DNA from: JAYFRE01 sp034926235
GTDB taxonomy: Bacteria > Pseudomonadota > Alphaproteobacteria > Rhodospirillales > Magnetospirillaceae
DNA length: 41,239 bases
NCBI GenBank assembly: GCA_034926235.1
Contig: JAYFRE010000092.1
Span: forward strand, 1-41,239
Direction: 5' to 3'
Below the pieces are notes generated by a model that was not told where the DNA came from, did no database searches, and saw only the letters and a list, made by a program, of their open reading frames with translations. Within the stretch, counting starts at the first letter, position 1, and the number at the start of each line of letters is the position of its first letter. A program made the position numbers and the translations under genes. Shown here piece after piece: positions 24,752 to 33,576 of the stretch.

Positions 24752-25734
24752 CCGACCTCGGACCGCTCATCCTGTCCGTTTTCGCGCTCGCCGTTCTCGG
24801 GACCGGAGGGATTCTCTGCTGGTTCAAAGATCGGGCCGGTTCCGAAAATCCGGGCGGACGACCCGGCGACGCCTCTTTTCCTCCCCCGGAAGACGGCGGG
24901 TTGGCGATCACCTCCACGATCTTGCTGGTCTGGGCCATCCTGGTGGCGACAGGATATGCGGAACCAGCCGCTTTGCCGATCATCGCTCTGGCCTTTCTGC
25001 TGATGGGCTTGTCCTGGCTGAGCGGTTTCCGGGAATCATCGCAACGTCTGCACATCTTCCTCCATGCCGGAGCCGCCATCGCGGCCGTCTTTCTTCTTGA
25101 TGACGATGCGCGGATTTTCCAGGGGCTGCTTCCCTATTTCTTCGACCGCGCCCTGGCGGCGCTTTTGTGGGTCTGGTTTATCAGCATTTATGAGCGGATG
25201 GACCGGATCGATGGCATGACCGGAATCGAAACGATTTCCATCGGTCTTGGCCTGATCCTCGTGCCCGAATTTTATGGAGCCGCCTTGCCGGCGACCGTCG
25301 CCGCTGCCGGGCTTGGGTTTCTGATCTGGAACTGGCATCCGGCCCAGATCACCCTTGGCAAGTCGGGCAGTTTTCCGCTGGGGTTCCTGCTCGGCTGGCT
25401 CCTTTTGAACCAAGCCGCCCAGGGCCAATGGGTAGCGGCGCTGATCCTGCCATCCTATTATCTGGTCGAGATCGTCATCACCCAGACCGGGCATCTTTTC
25501 CGCCGTTCTCCCGTGCCGCTTTTCTGCGACCGGGCGATTCAGGGCGGCCTCACCCCTTCCGCCATCTCGCTGATCGTCCTCTTCACCAATGGCGCCTTGA
25601 TCGCCCTTGCCGTTTGGTCCGTCCATCACCCGATCGCCGCACTTCTGGGCGCGGGCATGACCTTGGCCACTTTGCTTTGGCTCTTCCGGATACGGGAATT
25701 GGACGCAAAGAAAATCGCGTCGATTCCGAAATGA
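24748..25734 (+). CDS. WecA/MraY-family (GT4) homologue lacking catalytic residues
   Basis: A 328-residue, many-helix membrane protein related to the polyprenyl-phosphate sugar-1-phosphate transferases that start glycan assembly at the inner membrane. The family framework is clear: a GGLAI segment (50-54), LWVWFISIY then MDRIDGMTG (139-159), and LGFLIWNWHPAQITLGKSGS followed by LGFLLGWLLL (189-220). The catalytic positions are changed: the Asp-Asp pair after helix 3 reads SG (92-93), the N-x-x-N-F-M-D-G loop reads SIYERMDR (146-153), the Gly-Asp before the GS turn reads GK (204-205), and the His-rich cytoplasmic loop has no HxH. It is translationally coupled to the heparinase-like gene, and an ABC ATPase gene follows after 25 bases. 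Probably a pseudoenzyme; its role is unknown. Confidence 0.7.
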   Translation: MTDLGPLILSVFALAVLGTGGILCWFKDRAGSENPGGRPGDASFPPPEDGGLAITSTILLVWAILVATGYAEPAALPIIALAFLLMGLSWLSGFRESSQRLHIFLHAGAAIAAVFLLDDDARIFQGLLPYFFDRALAALLWVWFISIYERMDRIDGMTGIETISIGLGLILVPEFYGAALPATVAAAGLGFLIWNWHPAQITLGKSGSFPLGFLLGWLLLNQAAQGQWVAALILPSYYLVEIVITQTGHLFRRSPVPLFCDRAIQGGLTPSAISLIVLFTNGALIALAVWSVHHPIAALLGAGMTLATLLWLFRIRELDAKKIASIPK

Positions 25735-25759
25735 CTCTGGATTCGGGAACGAAGACGCC

Positions 25760-26430
<671 letters not shown>

Positions 26431-26434
<4 letters not shown>

Positions 26435-26991
26435 TGGATGCCGACGTCGCCGCCGCCCGGTGAAAGCGAGGCGTCCGAATGGAACAGGGTCATACCGATC
26501 TGCGTCAGCAGGCTTTTGAACGCCGGATCGTCCGGTCCGTTGGCCGGCACCCGGCCCATCGCGAAACGATAAGCCCGGTTGGAAACGCAGAACGCCGCAT
26601 AGACCCGAACCTCGGTCGTTATCTCGGTCGTGCCTTTCGGACCTGTCCCGCACAAATTCTGGCTGCCGCCGCTATCCGCCGCCGGCTGGAACGCCAGCAC
26701 CAGGCTATAGCCGGGACGGGCCGAATCGCCGGGCTTGAGCTTGGGATAGGTGGGAGGTTGCAGGGAGGTGATCGATCCCAAATCCCGTTCGACCGCTTCC
26801 TGGAAGGCCGCTTCAGGCATGGCGAAGGGAAGGCCGCTGACATCGAGTTTGAGATCCCGACCGCCCGCCCCATAGGCGTACAACCCTTCGATCAGCGTGT
26901 CCTGCCCCATGCTTTCATCGACAACCTGCGGCAGGGAACAGCCGCCCAAGGCCGCGAGCAACGGCAGAATAACGAGATAACGCTTCGACAT
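26431..26991 (-). CDS. Predicted lipoprotein of unknown function
   Basis: A 186-residue protein with a lipoprotein signal peptide ending in ALGGC (Cys18). The mature part begins with an Asp/Glu-rich stretch and includes two further cysteines, in QNLCGTG and AAFCVSN, which could form a disulfide in the periplasm. I recognise no domain. I chose the ATG at 26991 because GAGGA is six bases upstream; the ATG at 26997 directly abuts that site. Its TAG stop and the TAA stop of the convergent ABC gene share four bases (CTAA). Confidence 0.75.
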
Positions 26992-27196
26992 AGGCATTCC
27001 TCGCAAAATGTTGCCGGCTTCGTTTCTGTATAAACGACAGTGATGGTCTTTGTGCATGGGGCCGGTCGTTCCATGCCCAGCATCCTTTCTTCCTACACCA
27101 GCTTTGACCTTCGAGAAAGCTGCTAATGCCCGGATGCGCCGTCCGCAGGCTGTGTTAAGCTCTCTGCCTTTCTGTGTCGATCTGCCAGGGACAACG

Positions 27197-27856
27197 ATGA
27201 CCGGCGACAAGCCTTCTTCCGACGGGACCGACCCCAGGCTCATTCAGAATCTTCTGAAACTGGCCGCCAATCCGACCGCACGCGACTCCGCCGAACCGGC
27301 ATTGTCGCGCCTGACGCCCGAAGACCGGGCGCGCGCGTTAGATCTTGCCGCGACACTGATCCGCCAGGCCCGGAAGGAAGCGGGCGGAACCCCCGCCGAA
27401 ACCGGGAACGGCGAAGAGATTGCGGCCAAGCCCGCCCGGCCCGTGATCCGTCCTGGACGCGCCGATGGCGAGGATCGGCCGAAATCGCGCGAGATTCTAT
27501 TCCGCGGCACCGTCTATACCTTCAAAAGCATCGGCGCGGGCAAGCCGTCCGAAAAGCGCCTGGGCGTGGTCGAACGCTGGGAAACCGAGATCGAAGTCGA
27601 AGACGGGGAAAGTTTTTCGCTCGTCATCGAGGAATCGGTCGATGGCCGTTTCAGCCCCTGGTCGTTTGAAGGCGTCTTCTTTTCCGATTTCGTCCAAGCG
27701 GCCATCGTCGGCGTGGTCGCCGGCAGCTTCCAAGCCAAATGGCTGCGCGAACAATGGCAGCATCACCGCGAACATCGGCGCTTCGTCCTGATGGTAATGC
27801 CCGTCGTCGCCCTGGCCGCGCTGGTGATCGGAATCGCCATCGGCCTGCAATTCTAG
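27197..27856 (+). CDS. Unknown protein with a C-terminal membrane segment
   Basis: A 219-residue protein. The first part (about 1-95) is polar and low-complexity, with Ala/Asp/Arg runs. The middle (about 98-150) has a beta-rich segment with ILFRGTVYTFKSIG and VVERWETEIEVEDGESFSLV. The end (about 195-219) is a hydrophobic helix with almost nothing after it, so it is probably tail-anchored in the inner membrane, with a charged His/Arg-rich stretch just before. I recognise no family. The ATG at 27197 is chosen because the longer frame upstream is not protein-like; the ribosome site (CAGGGACAACG) is moderate. It ends in TAG. Confidence 0.68.
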   Translation: MTGDKPSSDGTDPRLIQNLLKLAANPTARDSAEPALSRLTPEDRARALDLAATLIRQARKEAGGTPAETGNGEEIAAKPARPVIRPGRADGEDRPKSREILFRGTVYTFKSIGAGKPSEKRLGVVERWETEIEVEDGESFSLVIEESVDGRFSPWSFEGVFFSDFVQAAIVGVVAGSFQAKWLREQWQHHREHRRFVLMVMPVVALAALVIGIAIGLQF

Positions 27857-27865
27857 ACTTCTTGA

Positions 27866-27882
27866 GGTCGGGCTGCCGCCCG
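27866..27882. repeat. Copy 2 of a 17-base GC hairpin repeat
   Basis: The sequence is identical to 15980-15996. It again lies between convergent genes, here the tail-anchored protein gene and the AbrB-family gene. Flanking bases differ, so the match is limited to the hairpin itself. Confidence 0.45.
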
Positions 27883-27920
27883 TTGGAGGATCGGGGGTGA
27901 AAACCGCCGAAATACGCCGA

Positions 27921-28973
27921 TTAGACGCTTTTCTTGCCCGGACTCCGGCAGATCGACCGGGCGAGAAACGGCCCGGCCAGGACGACGGCGAACAGCCTTA
28001 GGGTTTGCAACGCCAGAACGAAGGACAGATCGGCCCCGCTGCCGACCGCAATCACGGTGATGCTGTCCAAACCGCCCGGGCTGGTGGCGAGATAGGCCGT
28101 CAACGGATCGATTCCGGCCAACGCCATCAATAAAAGGGCCGATAATCCGCACAGCCCCATCAGCAGGCCGATCCCCAGCGCCATCTGCGGCAGAACCCGC
28201 AAAGCATGCAGAATCGCCGCCCGGTCGAACTGCAAGCCGATATGACAGCCGAGCAGGGCATAGGCCAAGGCCGGAACCGGGCCGGGCAGGGCCATGTCGA
28301 GGATTCCGGCGCTTTTCAGCGCAGCGCCCAGCACCATCGGCACCAGCATGCCGCCAGCCGGCACTTTGAAACGCCGTGCGATCAGAACGCCGGCAGCGGC
28401 CACGGCCAGAGTCCCCATGATCGCCGCCAGCGAACCCGTTTCCACCGAGGCGGACGGAAGCTGAGGCGTTCCGACGCCGATCAGCCCCGCGGCCAGCGAC
28501 GCCGTCGCCACCACCAGAAACAGCCGCAGATATTGCATGAATGCCACCAGCCGGGCGTCCGCACCGAATTCGCCCGACATCGCCACCATCGCGGCGGCAG
28601 CGCCAGGAGCCGAACCCCAGGCGGCGGTCGGTCCGCTCAGACTGCCGAAACGCGCCAGCCCCCAACCGACGATTGCCGCGGCCAGCAGCGTCGCCGCCAC
28701 CACCCCCAGCATCGCCGGCCAGTCGGCCAAAATGGACAAGAGAACCGCGCCGGTGACGGCATGGGCGACCTGACAGCCGATGACCGCCTGCGAACACCAG
28801 AACGCCTGACGCGGCAGGCCAAGCCCTGCGCCGGCAACGCCGAACAGAATCGCCACCAGCATCGGTCCCAGCAAAAAAGGCGCCGGTACGGACAACCGTT
28901 CCATGCCCCAGGCGGACAAAAAGGACAGCGCCGCCAGCAGAATCCACAAGCCCGCCAACCGGAACCGGGTCAC
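27921..28973 (-). CDS. AbrB-family membrane protein
   Basis: A 350-residue, highly hydrophobic protein of the AbrB membrane family (not the AbrB transcription regulator). The family has two repeats of helices with Gly/Pro-rich signatures. The first repeat here has PAPFLLGPMLVAILFG and SQAVIGCQVAHAV with GSAPGAAAAMVAMSGEFGAD; the second has VPAGGMLVPMVLGAAL, LLGCHIGLQFDRA and TSPGGLDSITVIAVGSGAD. The transported substrate is not known. I chose the GTG at 28973 because AAGG lies about eight bases upstream and the family normally starts close to the first helix; a TTG at 29051 would add 26 polar residues. Confidence 0.82.
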   Translation of the reverse strand: MTRFRLAGLWILLAALSFLSAWGMERLSVPAPFLLGPMLVAILFGVAGAGLGLPRQAFWCSQAVIGCQVAHAVTGAVLLSILADWPAMLGVVAATLLAAAIVGWGLARFGSLSGPTAAWGSAPGAAAAMVAMSGEFGADARLVAFMQYLRLFLVVATASLAAGLIGVGTPQLPSASVETGSLAAIMGTLAVAAAGVLIARRFKVPAGGMLVPMVLGAALKSAGILDMALPGPVPALAYALLGCHIGLQFDRAAILHALRVLPQMALGIGLLMGLCGLSALLLMALAGIDPLTAYLATSPGGLDSITVIAVGSGADLSFVLALQTLRLFAVVLAGPFLARSICRSPGKKSV

Positions 28974-29134
28974 GAAACACACCTTATTTCCATCCAAAAA
29001 CGGCTGGGGCCATGCGAGATCGGGAACATGGGATATGCGATATTTGTTCAAGAAGAGGGATACTCTACACCCTTTCCGCCCCTTCCGGCAGGCCCCCAGG
29101 ACAATTCGGGGCGCATCCTTATCCCCGGATCGGC

Positions 29135-29611
29135 TTAGGTCCGGGTTTTCTGCATCTTGAAGCGGTTCAAGATCACGCCGTTACGGGAAACGCTTTCTTC
29201 TTCCAGCACCGACCAGCCGTTTTTCTCGAAAAAGGGGCGCGCGATCAAACTCGCTTCGGTCGTGAACCGGGTTGCGCCGTTGGCCGAAGCCCACCGTTCG
29301 GCTGCATTCAATAACGCGCGACCCACACCTCGTCTGGTTTCCGAGGGCAGAACAAAGGCGAGATCGATATATCCCGTATGATCGATGGTGATGAAACCGA
29401 TGGGCTCATTATCTCGTTCGGCAACAAAGCCGGTAAGCGTTTCGACCCGCTTCTTCCATTGATCGAGGTCGGTCGCTTCGCCACCCCACGCAAGCCGTTG
29501 CTCATAGCTATAGGCGCTTCTCGCACCTTCATGGACAGCGCAAAAAGAGATGCGGCCCACCGCGGGATAATCCTCCGGCGATAGTGGCCTGATCTGTGCC
29601 TGTTCGCCCAT
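29135..29611 (-). CDS. GNAT-family N-acetyltransferase
   Basis: A 158-residue GNAT-fold acyltransferase. The acetyl-CoA pyrophosphate loop is RRGVGRALL, preceded by the strand YIDLAFVLP and followed by AERWASANGATRFTTEAS and a C-terminal FFEKNGWSVLEEE segment typical of the PhnO/YafP-like small-molecule branch. The substrate is unknown. GGAGGGGGC directly precedes the ATG at 29611. It lies 133 bases downstream of tRNA-Leu on the same strand and might be read from the tRNA promoter. Confidence 0.85.
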   Translation of the reverse strand: MGEQAQIRPLSPEDYPAVGRISFCAVHEGARSAYSYEQRLAWGGEATDLDQWKKRVETLTGFVAERDNEPIGFITIDHTGYIDLAFVLPSETRRGVGRALLNAAERWASANGATRFTTEASLIARPFFEKNGWSVLEEESVSRNGVILNRFKMQKTRT

Positions 29612-29744
29612 GCCCCCTCCATACTGGATTGCCTCGCCGCCATCGGCTGAATGAACGACACGGGGACGCCCCATGGGCCTGCCCATGGCTCGGGACAAAA
29701 ATAAAGGGCAGCTGATGCCGCCCTGTCGTCTGTCGAAATTTTAA

Positions 29745-29830
29745 TGGTGCCCCAGGTCGGACTCGAACCAACACGCCGTTGCCGGCAACAGATTTTGAGT
29801 CTGCCGCGTCTACCATTCCGCCACTGGGGC
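29745..29830 (-). tRNA. tRNA-Leu (anticodon CAA)
   Basis: The minus-strand transcript opens GCCCCAG and closes CTGGGGC-A-CCA, giving a perfect seven-pair acceptor stem, discriminator A and an encoded CCA. The anticodon arm GCAGA-CTCAAAA-TCTGT places CAA at positions 34-36, reading UUG. A long variable arm (GTTGCCGGCAACGGC region) and GGTTCGAGTCC in the T arm confirm a class II leucine tRNA of 86 bases. Confidence 0.97.
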
Positions 29831-29849
29831 ACCGGGAGGTAGGGGGGCG

Positions 29850-29877
29850 ATCATAGCGAAGCCTTGGCCGCGGTCAA
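29850..29877 (-). promoter_or_regulatory. Candidate promoter for tRNA-Leu
   Basis: On the minus strand TTGACC (29877-29872), a 16-base spacer and TATGAT (29855-29850) lie just upstream of the tRNA 5' end at 29830. The spacing and both boxes are good matches to a sigma-70 promoter. Confidence 0.65.
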
Positions 29878-30004
29878 TCCCTCCGCGCGCACCGAATAGC
29901 GCAAAAATGCGGCCTTGAGAAAAAACATCCCGTCGGACTTGCTTTTTGGACCGCAAAAACGCTTATCTTTCCCGGTTCTTCTCGCCCGCCGGAAATATCC
30001 GCCC

Positions 30005-30583
30005 ATGCTCAAGCGTCTTTATGCCTGGTTGATGCGCGCGGCGGCCCACCGCTGGGCCCCCCTGTGGCTGGCGCTGGTTTCGTTCGCTGAAAGCTCGGTC
30101 TTTCCCATTCCGCCCGATGTCATGCTGGTGCCGATGGTGCTGGCCAATCCGAAGCGGGCCTGGCTTTACGCCGCCCTGGCGACGGTATCTTCGGTGCTGG
30201 GCGGCTGGCTCGGCTATGCGATCGGTTTTTATCTGTATGAAACAGTCGGTCAGACGGTGATTGATCTTTATCACCTCGGCCCCGAATTCGATGCGTTTCA
30301 TAAAAGCTTCACCGATTATGGCGCGTGGATCGTGTTGCTTAAAGGAATGACCCCGATCCCTTACAAGCTGGTGACCATCGCCGCCGGCGTCGCCCATCTC
30401 GATCCCTTGGTCTTTACTCTGGCCTCGATCGGTTCGCGCGCCATGCGCTTCTTTCTGGTCGCTGCCCTTTTATGGCGCTATGGGGAAACGATCCGCGATT
30501 TCATCGAAAAACGGTTGACCCTGGTGACTACGGGCTGCGCCATAGCTTTGGTCGGCGGTTTCGCCATCCTCAAATTCTTTTGA
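30005..30583 (+). CDS. YqaA/DedA-family (VTT domain) membrane protein
   Basis: A 192-residue inner-membrane protein of the VTT/SNARE-associated family, in the YqaA branch. The re-entrant segment has FAESSVFPIPPDVMLVPMVL near residues 27-46, then GGWLGYAIGFYL, and the second conserved loop KGMTPIPYKLVTIAAGVAH. Related DedA proteins act in lipid-carrier translocation and membrane homeostasis. The ATG at 30005 gives MLKRLYAWLMRAA, a normal start. It is eight bases upstream of dsbB and probably shares its transcript. Confidence 0.87.
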   Translation: MLKRLYAWLMRAAAHRWAPLWLALVSFAESSVFPIPPDVMLVPMVLANPKRAWLYAALATVSSVLGGWLGYAIGFYLYETVGQTVIDLYHLGPEFDAFHKSFTDYGAWIVLLKGMTPIPYKLVTIAAGVAHLDPLVFTLASIGSRAMRFFLVAALLWRYGETIRDFIEKRLTLVTTGCAIALVGGFAILKFF

Positions 30584-30591
30584 GAGCGGTC

Positions 30592-31080
30592 ATGTGCACC
30601 TTGTCCCGGCATGCGCCCCTTCTGATCCTGTTGGCCTGCATCGCGGCTCTCGGCAGCGCTTTCCTGGCGCAATATGGTTTCGGTCTTAGACCCTGCATCC
30701 TTTGCCTCTATCAGCGTATTCCCTACGCCATTTCGATTCTGTTGGCCCTACTGGCTTTGCGTACGCGCAATCCAGGGACGCGCGGCATCCTGATCGGGTT
30801 GTGCGCGGTGCTGTTCGCCGTCAATGCCGGTATTGCCGTCTATCAGGTCGGAATCGAAAATTTCTGGTGGGCCGGGTTCTCGGGCTGCTCCGGAACCGGC
30901 GCAGCTCTGCCCGATTCGCCCGACGCCTTGCTGCAATCCTTGTCCCAACCGCTACCCGTGCGCTGCGACGATGTGCCGTTCGAGCTGTTCGGCGTCTCTC
31001 TGGCCGGGGCCAATCTAGGTCTGTCCAGCCTGCTCGTACTGTTCGCAGCCTTCAGCGCCGCCGGGTGCCGGCGGCGCTGA
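30592..31080 (+). CDS. dsbB: DsbB-family disulfide bond formation protein
   Basis: A 162-residue inner-membrane protein with four hydrophobic segments that would reoxidise DsbA and pass electrons to quinone. The first periplasmic redox pair is CILC (Cys35, Cys38) in LRPCILCLYQRIPY, the family hallmark. The second pair is Cys99 (GFSGCSG) and Cys125 (VRCDD). Length and spacing fit alphaproteobacterial DsbB. No dsbA is in the window. Confidence 0.9.
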   Translation: MCTLSRHAPLLILLACIAALGSAFLAQYGFGLRPCILCLYQRIPYAISILLALLALRTRNPGTRGILIGLCAVLFAVNAGIAVYQVGIENFWWAGFSGCSGTGAALPDSPDALLQSLSQPLPVRCDDVPFELFGVSLAGANLGLSSLLVLFAAFSAAGCRRR

Positions 31081-31104
31081 CCCGAGCCGGCAGCGCATCT
31101 CTCC

Positions 31105-32421
31105 TCACGCGTGCCGAAGCGTTTCCGCCAAGGCGGCCAGCACTATGTCGGCGTCCGCGCACGAAAAGACCAGCGGCGGACGGATTTTCAGCACATTGGC
31201 GAAAGGCCCGGATGCGCTAATCAGCACATGCCGTTCGCGCAGCCCGTTCACCAACCGGGAGGTCAAGGCGGCGTCCGGCGTCTTTTGATCCGAGTCCGAA
31301 ACGATTTCGACGCCGATAAACAGCCCCGCACCTCGGACGTCGCCGATGCGCGAATCCCCCGCCGCCAGCGCTTTCAGCCCCTGCATGAGATAGGTTCCGA
31401 CCTCCGCCGCGTTTTGCTGCAAATCCTCGTCACGGATGATGTCAAGAACCGCCCCTGCAGCGGCAGCGGCGACCGGATTGCCGCCGAAGGTGTTGAAATA
31501 GCGCGCTTGCCGGCCGAATTCGGCGATTATTTCAGGCTTTAGGATCACAGCCGCCATCGGATAGCCATTCGCCATCGGCTTGCCGATCGTCACCATGTCG
31601 GGTTCGACGCCGTGGCGCAGAAAACCCCACATCGCATCGCCGGTCCGGCCGAACCCCGGCTGAACCTCGTCGGCAACGAATAGCCCGCCTGCCTCATGGA
31701 TCGCATCCACCGCCGGTTTCAGGAAGCCGGCGGGATGAGCGAAAATGCCATCGCTGGAAAAGATCGTATCCATGATCAGCATCGCCGGCTTGATGCCGTG
31801 CCGCTTCATATCGGCAATCGCCGCGCGGACATCGCGCCCCAGCGTGTGCGGCATGTCTTCGGGCCGGGTCCGGTAGGAATCCGGGGCCGGAACGGTGCGA
31901 ACATGCAAACCCAGATCAACGAAAGTGCCCAGAGACGGTGAAAACGCGGCAACCGCGCCGGTAAGGCCGTGATAGGCGAGGCTGGTGACGATGACGCCAG
32001 CCCCCCCGGTGACCTGCCGGGCGATCCGGAAAGCAAGGTCGTTCGCCTCGCTGCCCGTGCAGGTGAACATGACCTGGCTCAAAGGAGAGGGGAACGTCGC
32101 CACCAGACGCTCGGCATAATCGACGATGCCGTCATGCAGATAACGGGTATGGGTGTTCAAGGTGCCGGTCTGCCGGGCGATCGCCTCGACGACGCGCGGA
32201 TGGCAATGCCCCATCGAGGCGACATTGTTGTAAGCATCCAGATAGCGTTCGCCCTTGGCGTCGATCAGCCAGACGCCTTCGCCCCGGACGATATGCAGGG
32301 GCCGTTCGTAGAACAACCGGTAGGCCGGTCCAAGCACCCGCTCGCGGCGGGCGATCAGAGCCTGTTCCTCGGCGCCGAGCCGCGCGAAATCCTCGGCCGA
32401 GAATGCATTGACCATCGACAT
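31105..32421 (-). CDS. Class III PLP enzyme, probable amine-phosphate phospho-lyase
   Basis: A 438-residue fold-type I PLP enzyme annotated broadly as a class III aminotransferase. The PLP lysine is Lys281 (TIGKPMANGYPM) and the pyridine-contacting Asp is Asp251 (VADEVQPGFGRTG). The N-terminal segment YNNVASMGHCHPRVVEA, then NTHTRYLHD and FTCTGSEANDLAFRIARQ, resembles the AGXT2L1/AGXT2L2 branch, which are phospho-lyases acting on ethanolamine phosphate or 5-phosphohydroxylysine rather than true aminotransferases. The upstream gene is an APH-fold kinase that could supply the phosphorylated amine. The start follows that gene's stop by four bases. The exact substrate is not decided. Confidence 0.82.
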   Translation of the reverse strand: MSMVNAFSAEDFARLGAEEQALIARRERVLGPAYRLFYERPLHIVRGEGVWLIDAKGERYLDAYNNVASMGHCHPRVVEAIARQTGTLNTHTRYLHDGIVDYAERLVATFPSPLSQVMFTCTGSEANDLAFRIARQVTGGAGVIVTSLAYHGLTGAVAAFSPSLGTFVDLGLHVRTVPAPDSYRTRPEDMPHTLGRDVRAAIADMKRHGIKPAMLIMDTIFSSDGIFAHPAGFLKPAVDAIHEAGGLFVADEVQPGFGRTGDAMWGFLRHGVEPDMVTIGKPMANGYPMAAVILKPEIIAEFGRQARYFNTFGGNPVAAAAAGAVLDIIRDEDLQQNAAEVGTYLMQGLKALAAGDSRIGDVRGAGLFIGVEIVSDSDQKTPDAALTSRLVNGLRERHVLISASGPFANVLKIRPPLVFSCADADIVLAALAETLRHA

Positions 32422-32425
32422 GCCG

Positions 32426-33496
32426 TCATGCCTCGCTTTTGTCTGAAAGAAGCCGCCGGAACGCATCGCCGGCCGGCCCGGAAAGCCGTTGCAGCCCGAT
32501 CCAGGCCGATTTGTGATTGCGCAGGATATAATCCTTGTCTTCGGGGCGACTGGCGGCGCGCCATTCGGTAATGACGACCGTCATCGCCAGCCGAGAGCGG
32601 ACCAATATTGGCAGCAGCGCGATTTCTTGCGGCTCCAGCGGCGCCACCGCCTGATAGCCCTCGACAATCGCGCCGCATAGAGCCGTCCAATCCTCGCCGG
32701 ACAGGTGATAGGCCAGCGCGACGGCCAGATCGTTCACCAGCGGTGCATGAACCATATCGCCGAAATCGATGATGCCCGCGATCCGGTCGGGATCCGCCGG
32801 ATCGATGACGATATTGTGCGGGTTGAAATCGTTATGGATGAGCTGATGTCTCAGCCCCGGCGCAACCCCGGGCACGCTGCGCGCAAAGGCATCTAGCGCG
32901 GCCAGGACAAACGGCCGCCTTTCGGGTGCGACATGCCGAACAAGCGGCGCGAGATCAAGGCTGTGCGAGATGTCCCACAGCAGCTTTCCTCCCGGAGGAC
33001 GCCGTTCGAACGAGCGCAGCCCCAAGCCCAAGACGGCGAGCGCATGCCCCAGATTCCGGTTGCGGGCGATGGAACCCGGCATCCCGCGCAAAAGATCCCC
33101 GTCGAGATACGTCAGCAGCCGGACGATCCGTGGTGCGCCACCCGCGCCGTTCAGGCAAAAGGACTCCTCTCCGTCCCGGTCGGGAACGAGACGCGGCACC
33201 GGCACGGCGGGGGCAGCAGCGGCCAGATGCCGCAAGACATCGTTCTGGAACCGTAATATATCCGGGTTTTCGGCAGGATTGGCGATCTTCAGGGTATAGG
33301 AACGCCCGTTTGCCACCGTGATTTTGAAGGTTTCGTCCCGTTCGCTCGACAGCCGGTCCAACGTCCCGGACAATCCATAGCGTTCTTCGACCAGCGCCAA
33401 GACATCGGCAAGCGGTAGGGGAGTCCATCGGCTCGACAGGACATCGCTTTCCGCCGCGCCGTCCGCACGGGCGCATCCCGAACCGTTCATCACCAT
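32426..33496 (-). CDS. APH-fold kinase, probable hydroxylysine/amino-alcohol kinase
   Basis: A 356-residue aminoglycoside-phosphotransferase-fold kinase. The ATP-binding Lys is probably Lys70 (SYTLKIAN). The Brenner motif is HNDFNPHNIV (His221, Asp223, Asn228) and the metal-binding Asp is Asp244 (IIDFGD). Its pairing with an AGXT2L-like PLP enzyme matches known kinase/phospho-lyase pairs for hydroxylysine or ethanolamine, including natural fusions in other bacteria. ATG 33496 is chosen because GAGG lies upstream; the frame extends further, but that part is not conserved-looking. The next gene starts just after its TGA, so the two are coupled. Confidence 0.82.
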   Translation of the reverse strand: MVMNGSGCARADGAAESDVLSSRWTPLPLADVLALVEERYGLSGTLDRLSSERDETFKITVANGRSYTLKIANPAENPDILRFQNDVLRHLAAAAPAVPVPRLVPDRDGEESFCLNGAGGAPRIVRLLTYLDGDLLRGMPGSIARNRNLGHALAVLGLGLRSFERRPPGGKLLWDISHSLDLAPLVRHVAPERRPFVLAALDAFARSVPGVAPGLRHQLIHNDFNPHNIVIDPADPDRIAGIIDFGDMVHAPLVNDLAVALAYHLSGEDWTALCGAIVEGYQAVAPLEPQEIALLPILVRSRLAMTVVITEWRAASRPEDKDYILRNHKSAWIGLQRLSGPAGDAFRRLLSDKSEA

Positions 33497-33576
33497 CCCC
33501 GCATCCTCGCCATGACCGCACCAATCCTCCGACTTTCCCGGATGATCGGCAAGTCCCGGCAATCCTGCCCGCGCGG

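Noticed and set aside
27853..28980. Second long minus-strand frame across the AbrB-family gene
   Set aside because: It is Gly/Arg-rich frame noise. The frame ending at 27921 gives the recognisable membrane protein.
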